From: Antilocapra americana
Taxonomy: Eukaryota > Chordata > Mammalia > Artiodactyla > Antilocapridae
Assembly (NCBI GenBank): GCA_007570785.1
Contig: ML664183.1
Coordinates: 17,221,368 to 17,285,367 of the forward strand
Length of the DNA stretch: 64,000 nt
Reading direction: 5' to 3'
Positions 44,253 to 55,800 of the stretch are shown here, in pieces. The position numbers and the translations under genes are program-made. The stretch's first letter is position 1. Every line of letters starts with the position of its first letter. The notes under the pieces are model-generated. The model saw only the letters and a program-made list of their open reading frames with translations. It had not been told where the DNA came from and did not search any database.

Positions 44253-46440
44253 CGGATACGCACTGGAGGCTTCTGGTTAAAGCTTGTTTCCGTCTCCGGA
44301 GCTTCGAGTAAAATTTGGGATGAGGCTTGCTAGGGCCCGACGGAGTGAAGAGAATCCTTGCAGAAGCTTCTCAGATGTTTCATTTCACCTTCAGACAGTA
44401 GCGACTTCAGCGGTACACGCTTAAGACACCAAGAGTGAAGGCTGCTTTTCTGAAAAGGAAGTTTATTTTCTGTGTTATGGGGCCTGCTTACTATTCTAGC
44501 TCTCTTGACATTTACCTTCCCGGGCCTTCAGAGCTGTTTGGACAGGTTATTTTGCTTGCAGGTGATTTTCCGTGCAGATTTGGGGGTGTTTGGGGTTGGC
44601 TCCCTGGGTGTGGAAGTGGCAGGTGCCTGTCATGGTGTGCTGTGAACTCCCCACGCTTCCTGGCACCGGGGGTTGAGCATTCATGGAGTTGGAGACCGAG
44701 CGGGCTGAAAGAGAGGAGTGGGACTAGTGACGTAGCAGCGGTGGGAGTTGCCTGGGGCTGCCCAGAAGGAGCGAGGTTGGTTGGCTGTTTTGGCTGGTGC
44801 GGAAGGGGAGAGGGCTGGGCGTTTCATTGGTTCGGGGAGTAAGGTGTTCGCGGGAGAAGCCGGGTGGGGGATGGTTCACCGTCTGGTCAGTGCTCCAAGG
44901 GAAGCCCAGGGATGTTTGGTGATTCAGCAGGTGGCAACTTTCCAGCCCTGAAGCCATACCTTGGCCGAGCAAGCCAGCGGCAGCTGCTTGTGCCTGCTGT
45001 CAGAGGCCCCAGCTTCTGGGGAATCTCCAGGAGACTTCTGCCTATAGCAACTGACTTTCCTTATCTTGCTTTCTGTGTATGGCAGGAGGCCCTGGTCTTT
45101 TGGGTTCCTTCCCCCGCCTCTCTTAAAGTGTGTAGCATGTTTTCGAACCTCTCCAGTTCTGTGACCCTCTGAATAGCAGGAAGTGGCAGCTGCCACCACG
45201 CAGTTTATTAGTTAATGTGCAGAAAAAGATAGCAATATGTAAATCAGAGAAATAGTCTGTTCCTTCTATTTTTGCTTCAGAGATTAGAAATTTACATTTT
45301 TAGTTAAATAGTAAGGTCTGTTCCTGCAACTCTTCACTGCTGGTAGTGAGCTATTTCAAATAGCAGAAAGCATGAAAAAATTAATTCAAGGGATAGATAA
45401 ATTGACATTAAAAGGACACAATTATTAAAACAGTGTTTTAATCATTGGAGGATCTCTAGCATCTTGCACAGTGCCTAACTCAATATATGTTTATTCGGCT
45501 GAAATTTAAAGAATTTTTCATAATAGAAGCTTGTTGGTAAGTTTTGACACTTAAAGAACTTTGTATGTTTTCAAATGTCAGAATTGCCTATGTTGACCTT
45601 AGACATTCAATTTTAGCTTGAAGCCTCAACCCTTTTACTTTTTCCAGGTGAGGTCCCTTAAGTTTCAAATTGTGACACATCCTGCAGGTCAGCTGAAAAA
45701 ACAGGCAGGCTTGTTTTGTTAACTTATGAAAATCTTGAAGACTCCTACATATAACTGTTATACATTTTTTTTTATAAACCTAGAAAGTGGTCCAATTGCA
45801 CATCAAAATGCTTTATTTACAAAACTTCATTTTGTACAAAACGTTTCAGGACAACTGTAGAGTTCCTAAGCCTTTATTATCACATTATCAATGAAAAGTG
45901 CTGCCATAGAAAAGACAAAACAGTGTTTGGAAAATACACATTCTCACTTATTTGCACGGGGGATAATTGGCCCTGTCTTTGGGGGCAGCTGGAGTGTTTG
46001 TCCAGTTCTTTCTGCATTTTACCTTTGCTGTTCTGTTCCTTCCTCCCCTAAAGACATGCTTTCCTGGCATGGACTTGCTGACTTAAAGCGGCTGCATTTT
46101 CTGATCTAAAGCTGCTGCATTTTCTCACATAAATTCTATTAAAAATGACCTTTATTTTTTAATTGTCCCATACACTTTCCCACCACTTCATATGATGAAT
46201 TGTTCGATGGTCTTTGGAAAAATGGGGGTGGTGGAGTTGGTGGGAGATGCGGAGAGAGGGGATGTGACAGATTATAGTTGGCTCTTTCTTTGCCTGTTTT
46301 GGATGATCTCTGTAGCCATAGCAATCTCTTCTGGAGGGACTGTTAAAGTATGCCCAGTCTTAAAGATTTTGGACTTTCTGTTAAGGCTCTTGGTAGGGAA
46401 TATCAATGGTCACTTATCCTTTCCTACCACATCCCATCAC
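44253..46440. other. Probable intron, few repeats
   Basis: No clear transposon was seen in about 2.2 kb. A weak L2-type tail may lie at 45465-45510 (cttgcacagtgcctaactca). Frames of up to 135 codons near 44435-44842 lack a recognisable domain. Confidence 0.45.
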
Positions 46441-46525
46441 AGGAGTTGGTGATGGACAGGGAAGTCTAGCTGCAGTCCATGGGGTTGCAAAGAGTCAGAC
46501 ACAACTGAGCAACTGAACTGAACCG
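46441..46525 (+). mobile_element. BovB 3' tip
   Basis: A short sense BovB 3' end, from ggagttggtgatggacaggg to gagcaactgaactgaac, with a small internal deletion. Confidence 0.85.
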
Positions 46526-47699
46526 CATCCCAAGAATTTTGACTGTAAAATATGTCACTTTAATAAGCTACCCAATCGCTAGAGGACCATATTTCGCATC
46601 AGCCCATTTAAATAGGGAAGTTGGGAAGCAGCACTGGATGTGGGGGAGGCGCGGGTAAAGAAAGGGGAAGAGAACAGTGAGTGGGGTCAGGGAGGTGGCT
46701 TGGTTTTTAACTATGACTTCTGGTTTCAGTAAAGCAGAATCAAGTTTCTTATCAGTGTGTGTGGCTCAGTCTGTGCTGGAGTGCTCTGCTGCCCTCTCTA
46801 GTATTCTTCCCTCTGCAAATAAACACACCACACACACATGGCCTCAGACAGATTCACAGACCCACATATACACACACGTACTGACAAGAGACAAAGACAC
46901 AGATGTAGACACATGTATCCTTTGCCAAAAGCTAAGCATCCCAACTTCTTTTTTAAAATCAATATGTCACACAAGTAAAGCCCAGGGCTCAGTAGCAGAT
47001 TGAATTTGGGGGATCTGAAATCACCCTGATCATGTATTTCAGAAAGATTCCCCTTTTCTCTTTTCCATGGCAAGCTGATTTGTCCCGCTTAACTTGCAAA
47101 GCTGCTGGGGGCGTTCACTGAAACAAACATTAAATGTAAATGTAACTGAAGTGGTTTTCACCTTTTAGACTTTCTGGTGCTGGGGTTGAGTTAACATTCC
47201 TCAGTTTGGGGCACCAGATCTCCCTGTACAAAGCCCCTTTCTTGTTTTATATTTTTTTCTTCTTTCCCAGTCTCATTCCCTCTTTGTCAGAGAACTTCCT
47301 CTCTTGTGTTGGGTGTTCTTGGGTTTGTCTGTATCCTTGTTAAAGGTGTTGTACTCTTGTGTGCATGCTTTTAGTTTAGGTAAATAGTGCTGTGCTGCTA
47401 TAGTTTCATTCAGTTGCTTTTCCATTCAATATTAAAACTTTATTATTATGGAAATTTTCAGACATTCATAAAAGCTGAAAGAATTTCATTCAGCATTTTA
47501 TTTGCTACCTGTGGTAGCATAGGTTTATCCAGTGCCTTGCTATCATTGCTACTTGGTATGGCTGGCCTGCTACATACCCACTAATCTCACCCATTTTTCT
47601 AATTATGTACACTTAGCTCCCCTCCATTCCTGCTACCATGAGCAAAGCTGTGATGAAGGAATATCCTGGAGCATGTCTGAATGATACCTGTGAGACTGT
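46526..47699. other. Mostly unique sequence with an AC-rich patch
   Basis: 46820-46920 is rich in CACA. A weak L1M-like patch is possible near 47430-47500. No gene is supported. Confidence 0.4.
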
Positions 47700-47707
47700 C
47701 TCTAGGG

Positions 47708-47946
47708 TAGTGGTTCTTACAGTGGTCCACACCCAGCAGCATCAGCCTCACCTGGGAAGATATAATCAGGATCTAACCTAGACCTCTTGAATCAGAAATC
47801 CTGGGGACAGACACCATCAGTTTGTGTGTTAGAGCAAGTCGAGGGTGTGCTGCTGTCCATGGGATCTCAAAGAGTCGGGCACGACATGGTGACTGAACAA
47901 CAAACAGGTTTGGAGACTGGTGCCTAGGAAAGTTTGAAGACCACTG
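47708..47946. mobile_element. MER5-like hAT transposon with a SINE fragment inside
   Basis: The left end tagtggttcttacagtgg and the right end gaagaccactgctc resemble MER5 termini. The flanks ctctaggg (47700-47707) and ctctaagt (47947-47954) could be a decayed 8-bp duplication. A Bov SINE/BovB 3' fragment occupies about 47845-47905. Confidence 0.6.
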
Positions 47947-48346
47947 CTCTAAGTGTATGCACCCAAGAGTGGGAAGGCTGGGTTAAAGAGAACAAACACC
48001 TATTTTTACTAAATACTGCTATGTTAGTCTCCAGTGTGGCTAGATTGGCTGACACTCTCCTCAGTGCATGAAGGATTCCTGATTCACCACATCCTCCCTA
48101 GTGGTTGATATTAACCATCTTTCTAATATTTTCAGTACTTGATGGCTATAAAGTGGCTCCTTATTGTTGTAATGTGACTGTAGGTAATTTCTTAATGAAT
48201 TTAAGCACCTTTTAATGTATTTGTTAGTTATTACAATTTCTTTGACTTTAGTCTGTGTTTCTGATATGTTGATTTGTAGGTGTCTTACACATTTTGAATA
48301 TTAATTTCATTCTGCCATCTAATGGCACAATGAGATTATCAATGGT

Positions 48347-48605
48347 TCTGTTCAGTTCACTCACTCAGTTGTGTCCGACTCTTTGCCACCCCATGGACTG
48401 CAGCATGCGAGGCTACCCCATCTATCAGCAACTCCCAGAGCTTGCTCAAAGTCGTGTATTGAGTTAGTGATGCCATCCAGCTATCTCATCCTCTGTCATC
48501 CCCTTCTCCTCCTGCCTTCAGTCTTTCCCAGCATTAGGGTCTTTCCTAATGAGTGAGTTCTTCGCATCAGGTGACCAAGGTATTGGAGTTTCAGCTTTGG
48601 CTATT
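48347..48605 (-). mobile_element. BovB 3' part
   Basis: Reverse BovB 3' end. The flanks tcaatggt (48339-48346) and tcagtggt (48606-48613) suggest an 8-bp duplication with one mismatch. Confidence 0.88.
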
Positions 48606-48967
48606 TCAGTGGTAATTTCAGAAATGTAAAATTTTGATACAGCCCAATGCCATTAATTTTTGCCTTTTGCACAGTAAGAATCTTAAGATGTTCTTCCTTA
48701 CCCCAAGATTATAAATATATAGTTTCTTCTATCAACTTCCTACTTTTACCTTCACAACGTGATCTGTGATCTACTTGAGATTTGTCTTAATACATGGCAT
48801 AAGGAAGGAATCGGTGTTATTTTTTTCCTTTCCATTTTGTGAGCCAGTTTCCCCAAATCATTAAACTATATCCCTAGTATTTTAGGGATAAATGTGGAGC
48901 TGCCTGTATCTATCATCAGATTTCCTCAGGTCTATTTTTTTCTACTTTATTGAGTTATAATCTATGC

Positions 48968-49968
48968 ATAACTTGTCTCTTGAGAAACCTGTATGCAGAT
49001 CAAGAAGCAACAGTTAGAACTGGCCATGGAACAACAGACTGGTTCCAAATAGGAAAAGGAGTATGTCAAGGCTCTATATTGTCTCCCTGCTTATTTAACT
49101 TATATGCAGAGTACATCATGAGGAATGCTGGGCTGGAAGAACCACAAGCTGGAATCAAGATTGTTAGGAGAAATAAGAATAACCTCAGATATGCAGATGA
49201 CACCACCCTTATGGCAGAAAGTGAAGAGGAATTTAAAAGCCCCTTGATGAAAGTGGAAGAGAAGTGAAAAAGTTGGCTTAAAGCTCAGCATTCAGAAAAC
49301 TAAGATCAAAGCATCTAGTCCCATCACTTCATGGCAGATAGATGGAGTTAACGTGGAAACAGTGTCAGACTTTATTTTTCTGGGCTCCAAAATCACTGCA
49401 GATGGTGACTGAAGCCATGAAATTATAAGACACTTACTCCTTGGAAGGAAAGTTATGATCAACCTAGACAGCATATTAAAAAGCAGAGACATTACTTTGC
49501 CAACAAAGATCTGTCTAGTCAAATCTGTGGTTTTTCCAGTAGTCATGTATGGATATGAGAGTTGGACCGTGAAGAAAGCTGAGCACCGAAGAATTGATGC
49601 TTTTGAACTGTGATGTTGGAGAAGACTCTTGAGTCCCTTGGACTGGAAGGAGATCCATCCAGTCCATCCTAAAGGAGATCAATCCTGGGTGTTCATTGGA
49701 AGGACTGATACTGAAGCTGAAACTCCAATACTTTGGCCACCTCATGCAAAGAGTTAACTCATTAGAAAAGACCCTTATGCTGGGAAGGATTGGGGGCAGG
49801 AGGAGAAGGAAACGACAGAGGATGAGATGGTTGGATGGCATCATCGACTTGATGGACATGGGTTTGGGTAGACTGCGGGAGTTGATGATGGACAGGGAGA
49901 CTTGGCATGCTATGATTCATGGGGTCGCAAAGAGTCAGACATGACTGAGCAACTGAACTGAACTGATG
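48968..49968 (+). mobile_element. BovB LINE, about 1 kb, RT motif C intact
   Basis: Sense BovB from just before motif B to the 3' terminus. It keeps a Tyr codon and an unshifted frame at the place where the copy at 38010 is broken, and keeps YADD at 49190-49201. A deletion at about 49260 changes the frame and creates a stop (gaagagaagtgaaaaag), so it is non-functional. Confidence 0.93.
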
Positions 49969-50010
49969 GTAAATTTTACTTGTACATTTAAAGTGTATAA
50001 TCTAATGATT

Positions 50011-50104
50011 TTTTTTTTTGGCCACATCTCAGCTATGTGGAACTTCCTCAACATGGGTTGAACCTGCACTCTGCAATGGGGGCACGGAGTCTTAACCACT
50101 GGAC
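50011..50104 (-). mobile_element. CHR-1 type SINE, head interrupted
   Basis: A reverse SINE with a T10 tail. Its head stops at ggaccacaag, where a Bov-tA begins. Confidence 0.75.
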
Positions 50105-50323
50105 CACAAGAAAGTGAAAGTGTTAGTTGCTCAGAGGTGTCCAGCTCTTTGTGACCTGGTGGACTGTAATCTGCCATGCTCCTCTGTTCATGGAATTCTC
50201 CAGGCAAGAATACTGGAGTGGGTAGCCATTCCCTTCTCTAGGGGATCTTCCTGACCCAGGGATCGAACCCTGGTCTCCTGCATTACAGACAGATTCTTTA
50301 CTGCTGAACCACTGGGGAAACCC
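50105..50323 (-). mobile_element. Bov-tA2 SINE
   Basis: A full-length reverse SINE from gaaagtgaaagtgttagttg to a head ending ctggggaaaccc. Confidence 0.92.
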
Positions 50324-51300
50324 CTATGTCCATCCATGTTGCTGCAAATGGCATTATTTCATTCTTTTTTATGGATGATAATATGTATATATATATATGG
50401 TGTATATATGTATACACCGCATCTTCTTTATCCATTTACGTCTCAGTGAACATTTAGTTTGCTTCCATATCTTGGCTGTTGTAAATAGTGCTGTGATGAG
50501 CATTGGAGTGCATATATCTTTTCAAATTAGATATATATGATATATATATGCCCAGGACATGCCAGATATATGTCCAGGATATGCCAGATATTTGCCCAGG
50601 ATTAGGATTGCAGGATCATATAGTAATTCTATTTTTACTTTCTTAAGGAATCTCCATACTGTTCTCCATAGTCGCTGTATCAATTTACATTCTCACCAGC
50701 AGGATTCCTTTTTTTCTGCACCCTCTCCAACATCTGTTGTTTGTAGACTTTTTAATGATGACCATTCTGACTGGTGTGAGGTGATACCTTATTGTAGTTT
50801 TGATTTTCATTTCTTTAATAGTTAGCAGTGTTGAGCATCTTTTCATGTGCCTGTTGGTCATCTATATGTCTTCTTTGGAGAAACGTCTATTTAGGTCTTC
50901 TGCCTATTTTTTGATAGGGATTTTTTTTTTTTTTTTTTGCTATTCAGCTGTATGAGCTGTTTGTATATTTTGGAAATTAAGCCCTTGTCAGTAACATTGT
51001 TTGCAAATATTTTTCTCCTAGCTTGTAGGTTGTGTTTTCATTTTGTTTATGGCTTCTGCTGTGCAAAAGCTTAAAAGTTTAATTAAATTCCAGTTGTTTA
51101 TTTTTGTTTTTATTTCTATTATTCTGGGAGACAGATCCAAAAATGGATATTGTTGTGATTTATGTCAAAGAGTGTTCTGCCCATGTTCTCCTCTAGGAGT
51201 TTTATTTACATTTAGGTCTTAAGTTCATTTTGAGGTTGTTTTTGTATATAACGCTAGTGTATGTTCTAATTCCATTCTCCTGCATGTAGCTGTCCAGTCT
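50324..51300 (-). mobile_element. Ruminant L1, ORF2 part
   Basis: Reverse L1 ORF2 in the same order as 1750-2340 and 4040-4330: gtccatccatgttgctgcaa, tggctgttgtaaatagtgct, gcccttgtcagtaacattg, ggagacagatccaaaaatgg. It carries a small minisatellite and a T20 run. No RT motif is included. Confidence 0.85.
50550..50604. repeat. 22-bp minisatellite in L1, about 2.5 copies
   Basis: Units at 50550-50571 and 50572-50593, both with ccagga...atgccagata, differ at three bases. A partial third unit follows. Confidence 0.9.
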
Positions 51301-51509
51301 GCAAGAGTTTCCACTCGACTTAAGTAGAATTAGATTACAGGGTAGTGAGAAACGAAGTGTAATTAGCATATCTGTCCAGGGTTTTGGGAGCCTGATATTG
51401 AACCTCATGACAGTAGCTTTTGTGCCTAAATTTAAGTGTCTTAAAAATCATTGCTTTGAAATCAGTGATAAGTGACTAGTATTGCCTAGGTAACTGACAG
51501 CTCTCTGTC

Positions 51510-51745
51510 ATTTAATATAGAGGTTAAGAGCACTGTTCCGGGTTTAGGTCTTGGCCTTACTATCTAGGAGCTATGGGAGCTTAGGCAAGTTATGCAAGCC
51601 TTCCATGCCTCAGTTTCCCTAACCCTCACTGGTGGGTCTCGTAACAGCAGGTACTCAGAGGGTGAGTACTATAAGTAAACATTTGTCAGGTGCTTAGTTC
51701 CTGGCAGAAGGTAATCACAATATAAATGCTGTTCTTATGACTACT
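51510..51745 (+). mobile_element. MIR SINE
   Basis: Sense MIR order: tagaggttaagagcactgtt, ggagcttaggcaagttatgc, gcctcagtttccctaaccct, and a 3' part near gtcaggtgcttagttcctgg. Confidence 0.85.
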
Positions 51746-51972
51746 GTTGTTAATATTCATTGCCTTCCTCTCGTATCTCCCTTGAGGGGTGTGAGGCCTT
51801 ATGCTCCAGAGTTGTTGGATGTCCAGAAAGACTACTGAAGGCCCATTCCTCTAGAGAGAATTTTTTTTTCCCTGCAGATTGCTGGGCATAGAGTGGGCAC
51901 TTAGGTTGTAGGCTGAGCAAGTAAATGCACGACAGACTGTGAAGCCAGGCACTGTCTCTTGGTCCTGTGTCC

Positions 51973-52048
51973 TCAGTCAGGTGGTTGAACCTGGGTCTCC
52001 TGCATTGCAGACAGATTCTTTACCATCTGAGCCACCAGAGAAGCCCCT
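51973..52048 (-). mobile_element. Bov-tA head fragment
   Basis: Only the tRNA-like head in reverse remains (tctcctgcattgcagacaga ... ccaccagagaagcccc). Confidence 0.85.
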
Positions 52049-52359
52049 TGGGAACAGCAGAGACTTGTAGTTCAGGACAAACAAGCCATGGCAAAAACCA
52101 TAGGCAAGTCCAACAGGTAAAGGAGAGGAATGCGGTTTTATAGAGAAGAAAGGAGGAAGTTGGAAGGGTAGTTTTGAAGGAAAGTCCATTGGAAAAAGGT
52201 GAGAGTTCAGGGTGATGATAGTGTCTCACTGACTGAGTTGCTGGGGTGTAGTTGATATCCTATAAGGAGATGCAGTGTTCATCTTTTCCTGTTGGGGCAT
52301 GTAAGGTTTCCCTTTATTAATTTTCACATTAGCATGCTGGAAGCAGGTTTTGTAAGCCC

Positions 52360-52480
52360 TTGACTCTTGCGACAGTCCTATAAGATGGCTGTTATTATTA
52401 TCCCCTTTTAGAGATGAGTGTGGAGTACAAGTGATTTGCCCAACTAAGTAGGAGGGCCCTGAAGAAGTTTAGTGTTTGAG
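52360..52480 (-). mobile_element. MIR fragment
   Basis: gacagtcctataagatggct, ttattatccccttttagaga and a decayed tail match the reverse MIR core. Confidence 0.65.
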
Positions 52481-52609
52481 GCCTTTGCCAGTTGGCAGCA
52501 ATTACCAGGGTAAGTGCTGTTGTTATGGCACAATCATAATTACATAGAATTGGGAAACACTCGTTAGGCTAGCGGGGCATTCCCATGACCTTGGAGGTTT
52601 ACCAGCCTA

Positions 52610-52803
52610 CAGTGATGGTTCTCAAATTTCAGCACATACTAGAATCACCGGGAGGCTTGTTAAAGCACTTGTGCTGGGCCCACCCCCACCAGAGTTTTTG
52701 AGGCAAGTATTGATAGCTTGGGCTGGGACCTGATAGTTTACATGTGTAACATGTTCCCAGATCATGCTGATGCTACTGGCCTGGGACCACTCTGAGAACC
52801 ACT
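52610..52803. mobile_element. MER5A hAT transposon, near complete
   Basis: Inverted ends cagtgatggttctcaa and gagaaccact, with agaatcaccgggaggcttgt and gggcccacccccaccagag between, match MER5A at close to full length. Confidence 0.85.
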
Positions 52804-55800
52804 TCCATAATCAATACTCACATAAGTGAAGAGTCAGCTGCTCTTACTTGTACTCAACAGTCAGGTGAGACGATTGCAGATTCAGAAATTTTAAATACTG
52901 TCCACCTCATGAAATAAAAACTGAACTCACGTGGTCCAGTTTATCTAGGCCAGCAGAGGGATGTCTGAGCCAGGCCAGGGCAGTGTAGAAAATGCTTTCT
53001 GTCCTTGCCAATGTTTTCTAATATGGGTAGATGGATGAGTACCCAGAGTGGAGAGAAAATTTGGAAATGCAAGTTAAGGCTTAATATTAGAAGCATGAAG
53101 TGCCATCTAGTGCATTCCTTCTTAGGAAGATGCCTGATTGGTTTTTATTTTGTTATTCTCCACCCTCCCCACTCCCTGCCATAGGCACGAAAAGGCTTGG
53201 TGTCCATTGTTTTAACCCTTTGAGAAACTTTACACATGGAGAAATTTAAAATGGATGACGATGCATAGCCTGATAGTAGAGAGAAAGAAGATTATCTTAT
53301 TTGACGGTATTAATTGTAGTAGAAAATTACCTGTTTGTAGGAAAGCACTTAAAAAGAAGGGCTGTGTACCTGTCTCCAGTTGTGAGGTAAAATAGCCATA
53401 TTCTGTCCAAATTTAGCTCGCACATGGAAAGCCCTCACCAAATGCATGATCCACTGTTATTCCAGCCAAAGTTTTCTGTTTTACAGTTAAAAAAGCCTGC
53501 ATTTCCCTCATCTGAGCAATGTTACACATGAAACTGAGGAATCAGAACATTTTCAAATTGAAAGATTTTATAGGAAATGGTGACTTAGGATCACCTCAGA
53601 GAGGATCATACAAGTAAACTGGGAGGAAATGTTCCAGATTTTTCCCTGTGCTAGTTGTTGGGGCTCTCTTGTGGCCCCAGTAGCTGGGATTAACTTGTTT
53701 GCTTGCAGAGGTGCTGTGGCAGGGCAGAGAGGATGGGAGAGGGCCAAGGGAAGACTGGGGATGCCAGACAGGCCTGTGCACACAGCCAGGTGTTCTCAGC
53801 CTGGGCTTTACAGCGGTGGGGTGTGTCAGCTATGGGCCAGACCCCTGTTGGGCCTCGAGATGCAGAAATGCGTGGGATGGGGTCTGGGTTCCCGAGGGGC
53901 TTGTTGGGGAAACAGGCACATCTGTAGATAAAGCCACCTCCAAGTAGTGGGTACAGTAAGGCAGCTGCACACCAAGCCCCCTGGGGTGGGGCAGGAGAGC
54001 TGGACAGGGAGGTGGCCCACTCCTGGTCCCCATGTGACAGAGCACGTGAGAGGCTGATACCGTAGGGTAGCACAGATGGAACTAGATCTGGTATATTTTG
54101 GTTTTGTTTCCTTTTTCTTTTGTTTTTGTGATTTCCATTTTAAGTGAGGGGATTTGGACTGCAGAGGAATGTCTGGGCCCACGGACACTTAAGAATCCAG
54201 AGCTGAGAGTGCCCTTCAGAACCACTCAGGAGGTCAGGGGGCGCTTGCCAGTTGACTGTCTTGGACAACTGTGGCTAATTTTTAGCTATTTCCTAGGAAC
54301 ATAAAACCTGCAGAAGATGAATGGCTTTCTATCTTTAAGGTATACCAGCTTTTAAAAGGAAGATTCTTTATTAAAAGCAAGGTTCTGTTTGCCCTTAATT
54401 TCTGGCAAAGCGCTAAATTCCACTTTCTGTTCTCACTTTCCTTGTCCTCCCTTCTCCCTCCCCCTCCTCTCCTTAATGCCTTTACAAATACCCTGCCAGC
54501 CAAGGCATGACTGCCTACACTGTGACCTTGGTGAACTCGGGCCTCAGCTTCCTTATCTGTGAGTGGAGAGCTTGGATTAGCTGACTCCTAGTCACCTGGT
54601 CCCCACATCTGTGAGTCCTGTGACTGGGGGACACCTGAAAGAGTGACCGGTGAAGTCCCTTTCATCAGTCGTTTATTATTCTGTTAATAAACAACGTTAT
54701 TTCAGAACTGCCTTCCCCAGTCCTATTAGTTGCGTGTCCACTTTGTAGAAGCAGCAGTACGTGGTTGATTCTCCACTATCGTGTTTTACAGCTTGTGATG
54801 CATGTCCCTTCTGGCAGGCTGTTTGAGCTAGAGGCGCAAAATGTGCAGTGTTCAGTGTTTGATTCGCAGGCCCGCTGTGTGAATCCGAGAAGGATGTTAT
54901 GACAGATATTACCTAAGGACAAATCCTATGGGACATTAACATTAATCTCAAGTTCTGGGGTGGTGGTGGTGTGGGGGACTCTTCAGCTAAGCTGGCGGGG
55001 GGTAGGGCGAGGGGCTGGTTGGATGATACTCAGGTTAGGAATGGAACTTCCAAGGGTCACAGGTCAAGTGAAGTTTGGGGGTGGAAGGAGAATTTCCAGG
55101 AGCTGAGAGGTGGAGAGAGAGTCACGAAGACTGTCCCCTGAGGAGGAGGGGAGGGTTGGCCGAAGGGCTCTTCCTTCCAGCTGCGAGGGACAGTAGCAGA
55201 GGCCAGAGGTATCAAAAAGGGGAGAGAAAAAGCAGCTGTGGGGGAGAGGTGCTTTGACCCTCCCAGCAAACATAGGCTGAGGGTTTGCCTGAGGCCACTC
55301 TGAAACGGCCTGAGGCAAGAAGGGGAGAGTGAGAGACTATTGCTCTGAGGGAAGCCAGGAGGGATGGGCAGGCTGGGTGAGTAGAGGAGGAGAAGAGAGC
55401 CTCCGGCCAGCCTGCTGGTTATCCTGAGAGAAACATTTTGTCCTGAGAGAAAATCTGTGGCCTTCAGCCTGAGACAGGCTGCTGCGGTCACCTGAGACCA
55501 AGAGAGGGCAGGAGGGGGCAGGTGCTGTCCTTTTGAGGCGTGGACCTGCTCCTGTGGGAAGTGGCAGTGATAAGCCCTGCATCACAGCGTTGTCACCTGA
55601 GGCCCTTGGGACACGCCTGAGGGTGTGGGGGGCTGCTTCCTGGTTATGAGGTGACGTGGGAGGTGGTGGCAGAGGGTTACTGTCTGAGGGAGGGGGTGCC
55701 CTACCAGTGCGTTGACCATTCACTTGACGGGGGTGCATGAAGGAGACAGAGCTGGTGCCCTGGCACTGTCCATCTGTCCCCAACTCGGTGGCCATGAGCT

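Larger units (their letters stand above)
47990..50010 (-). mobile_element. Ancient reverse L1M, interrupted by two BovB copies
   Basis: Reverse L1 ORF2-like sequence at 47990-48346 and 48606-48930, then an L1 3'-end-like stretch around the BovB at 48968-49968 (acatttaaagtgtataatct at its right). Divergence is high, and the fragments may come from more than one element. Confidence 0.55.

Noticed and set aside
50550..50604. CRISPR-like array
   Set aside because: The repeats are direct and contiguous without spacers, and the sequence is a mammalian L1 minisatellite.
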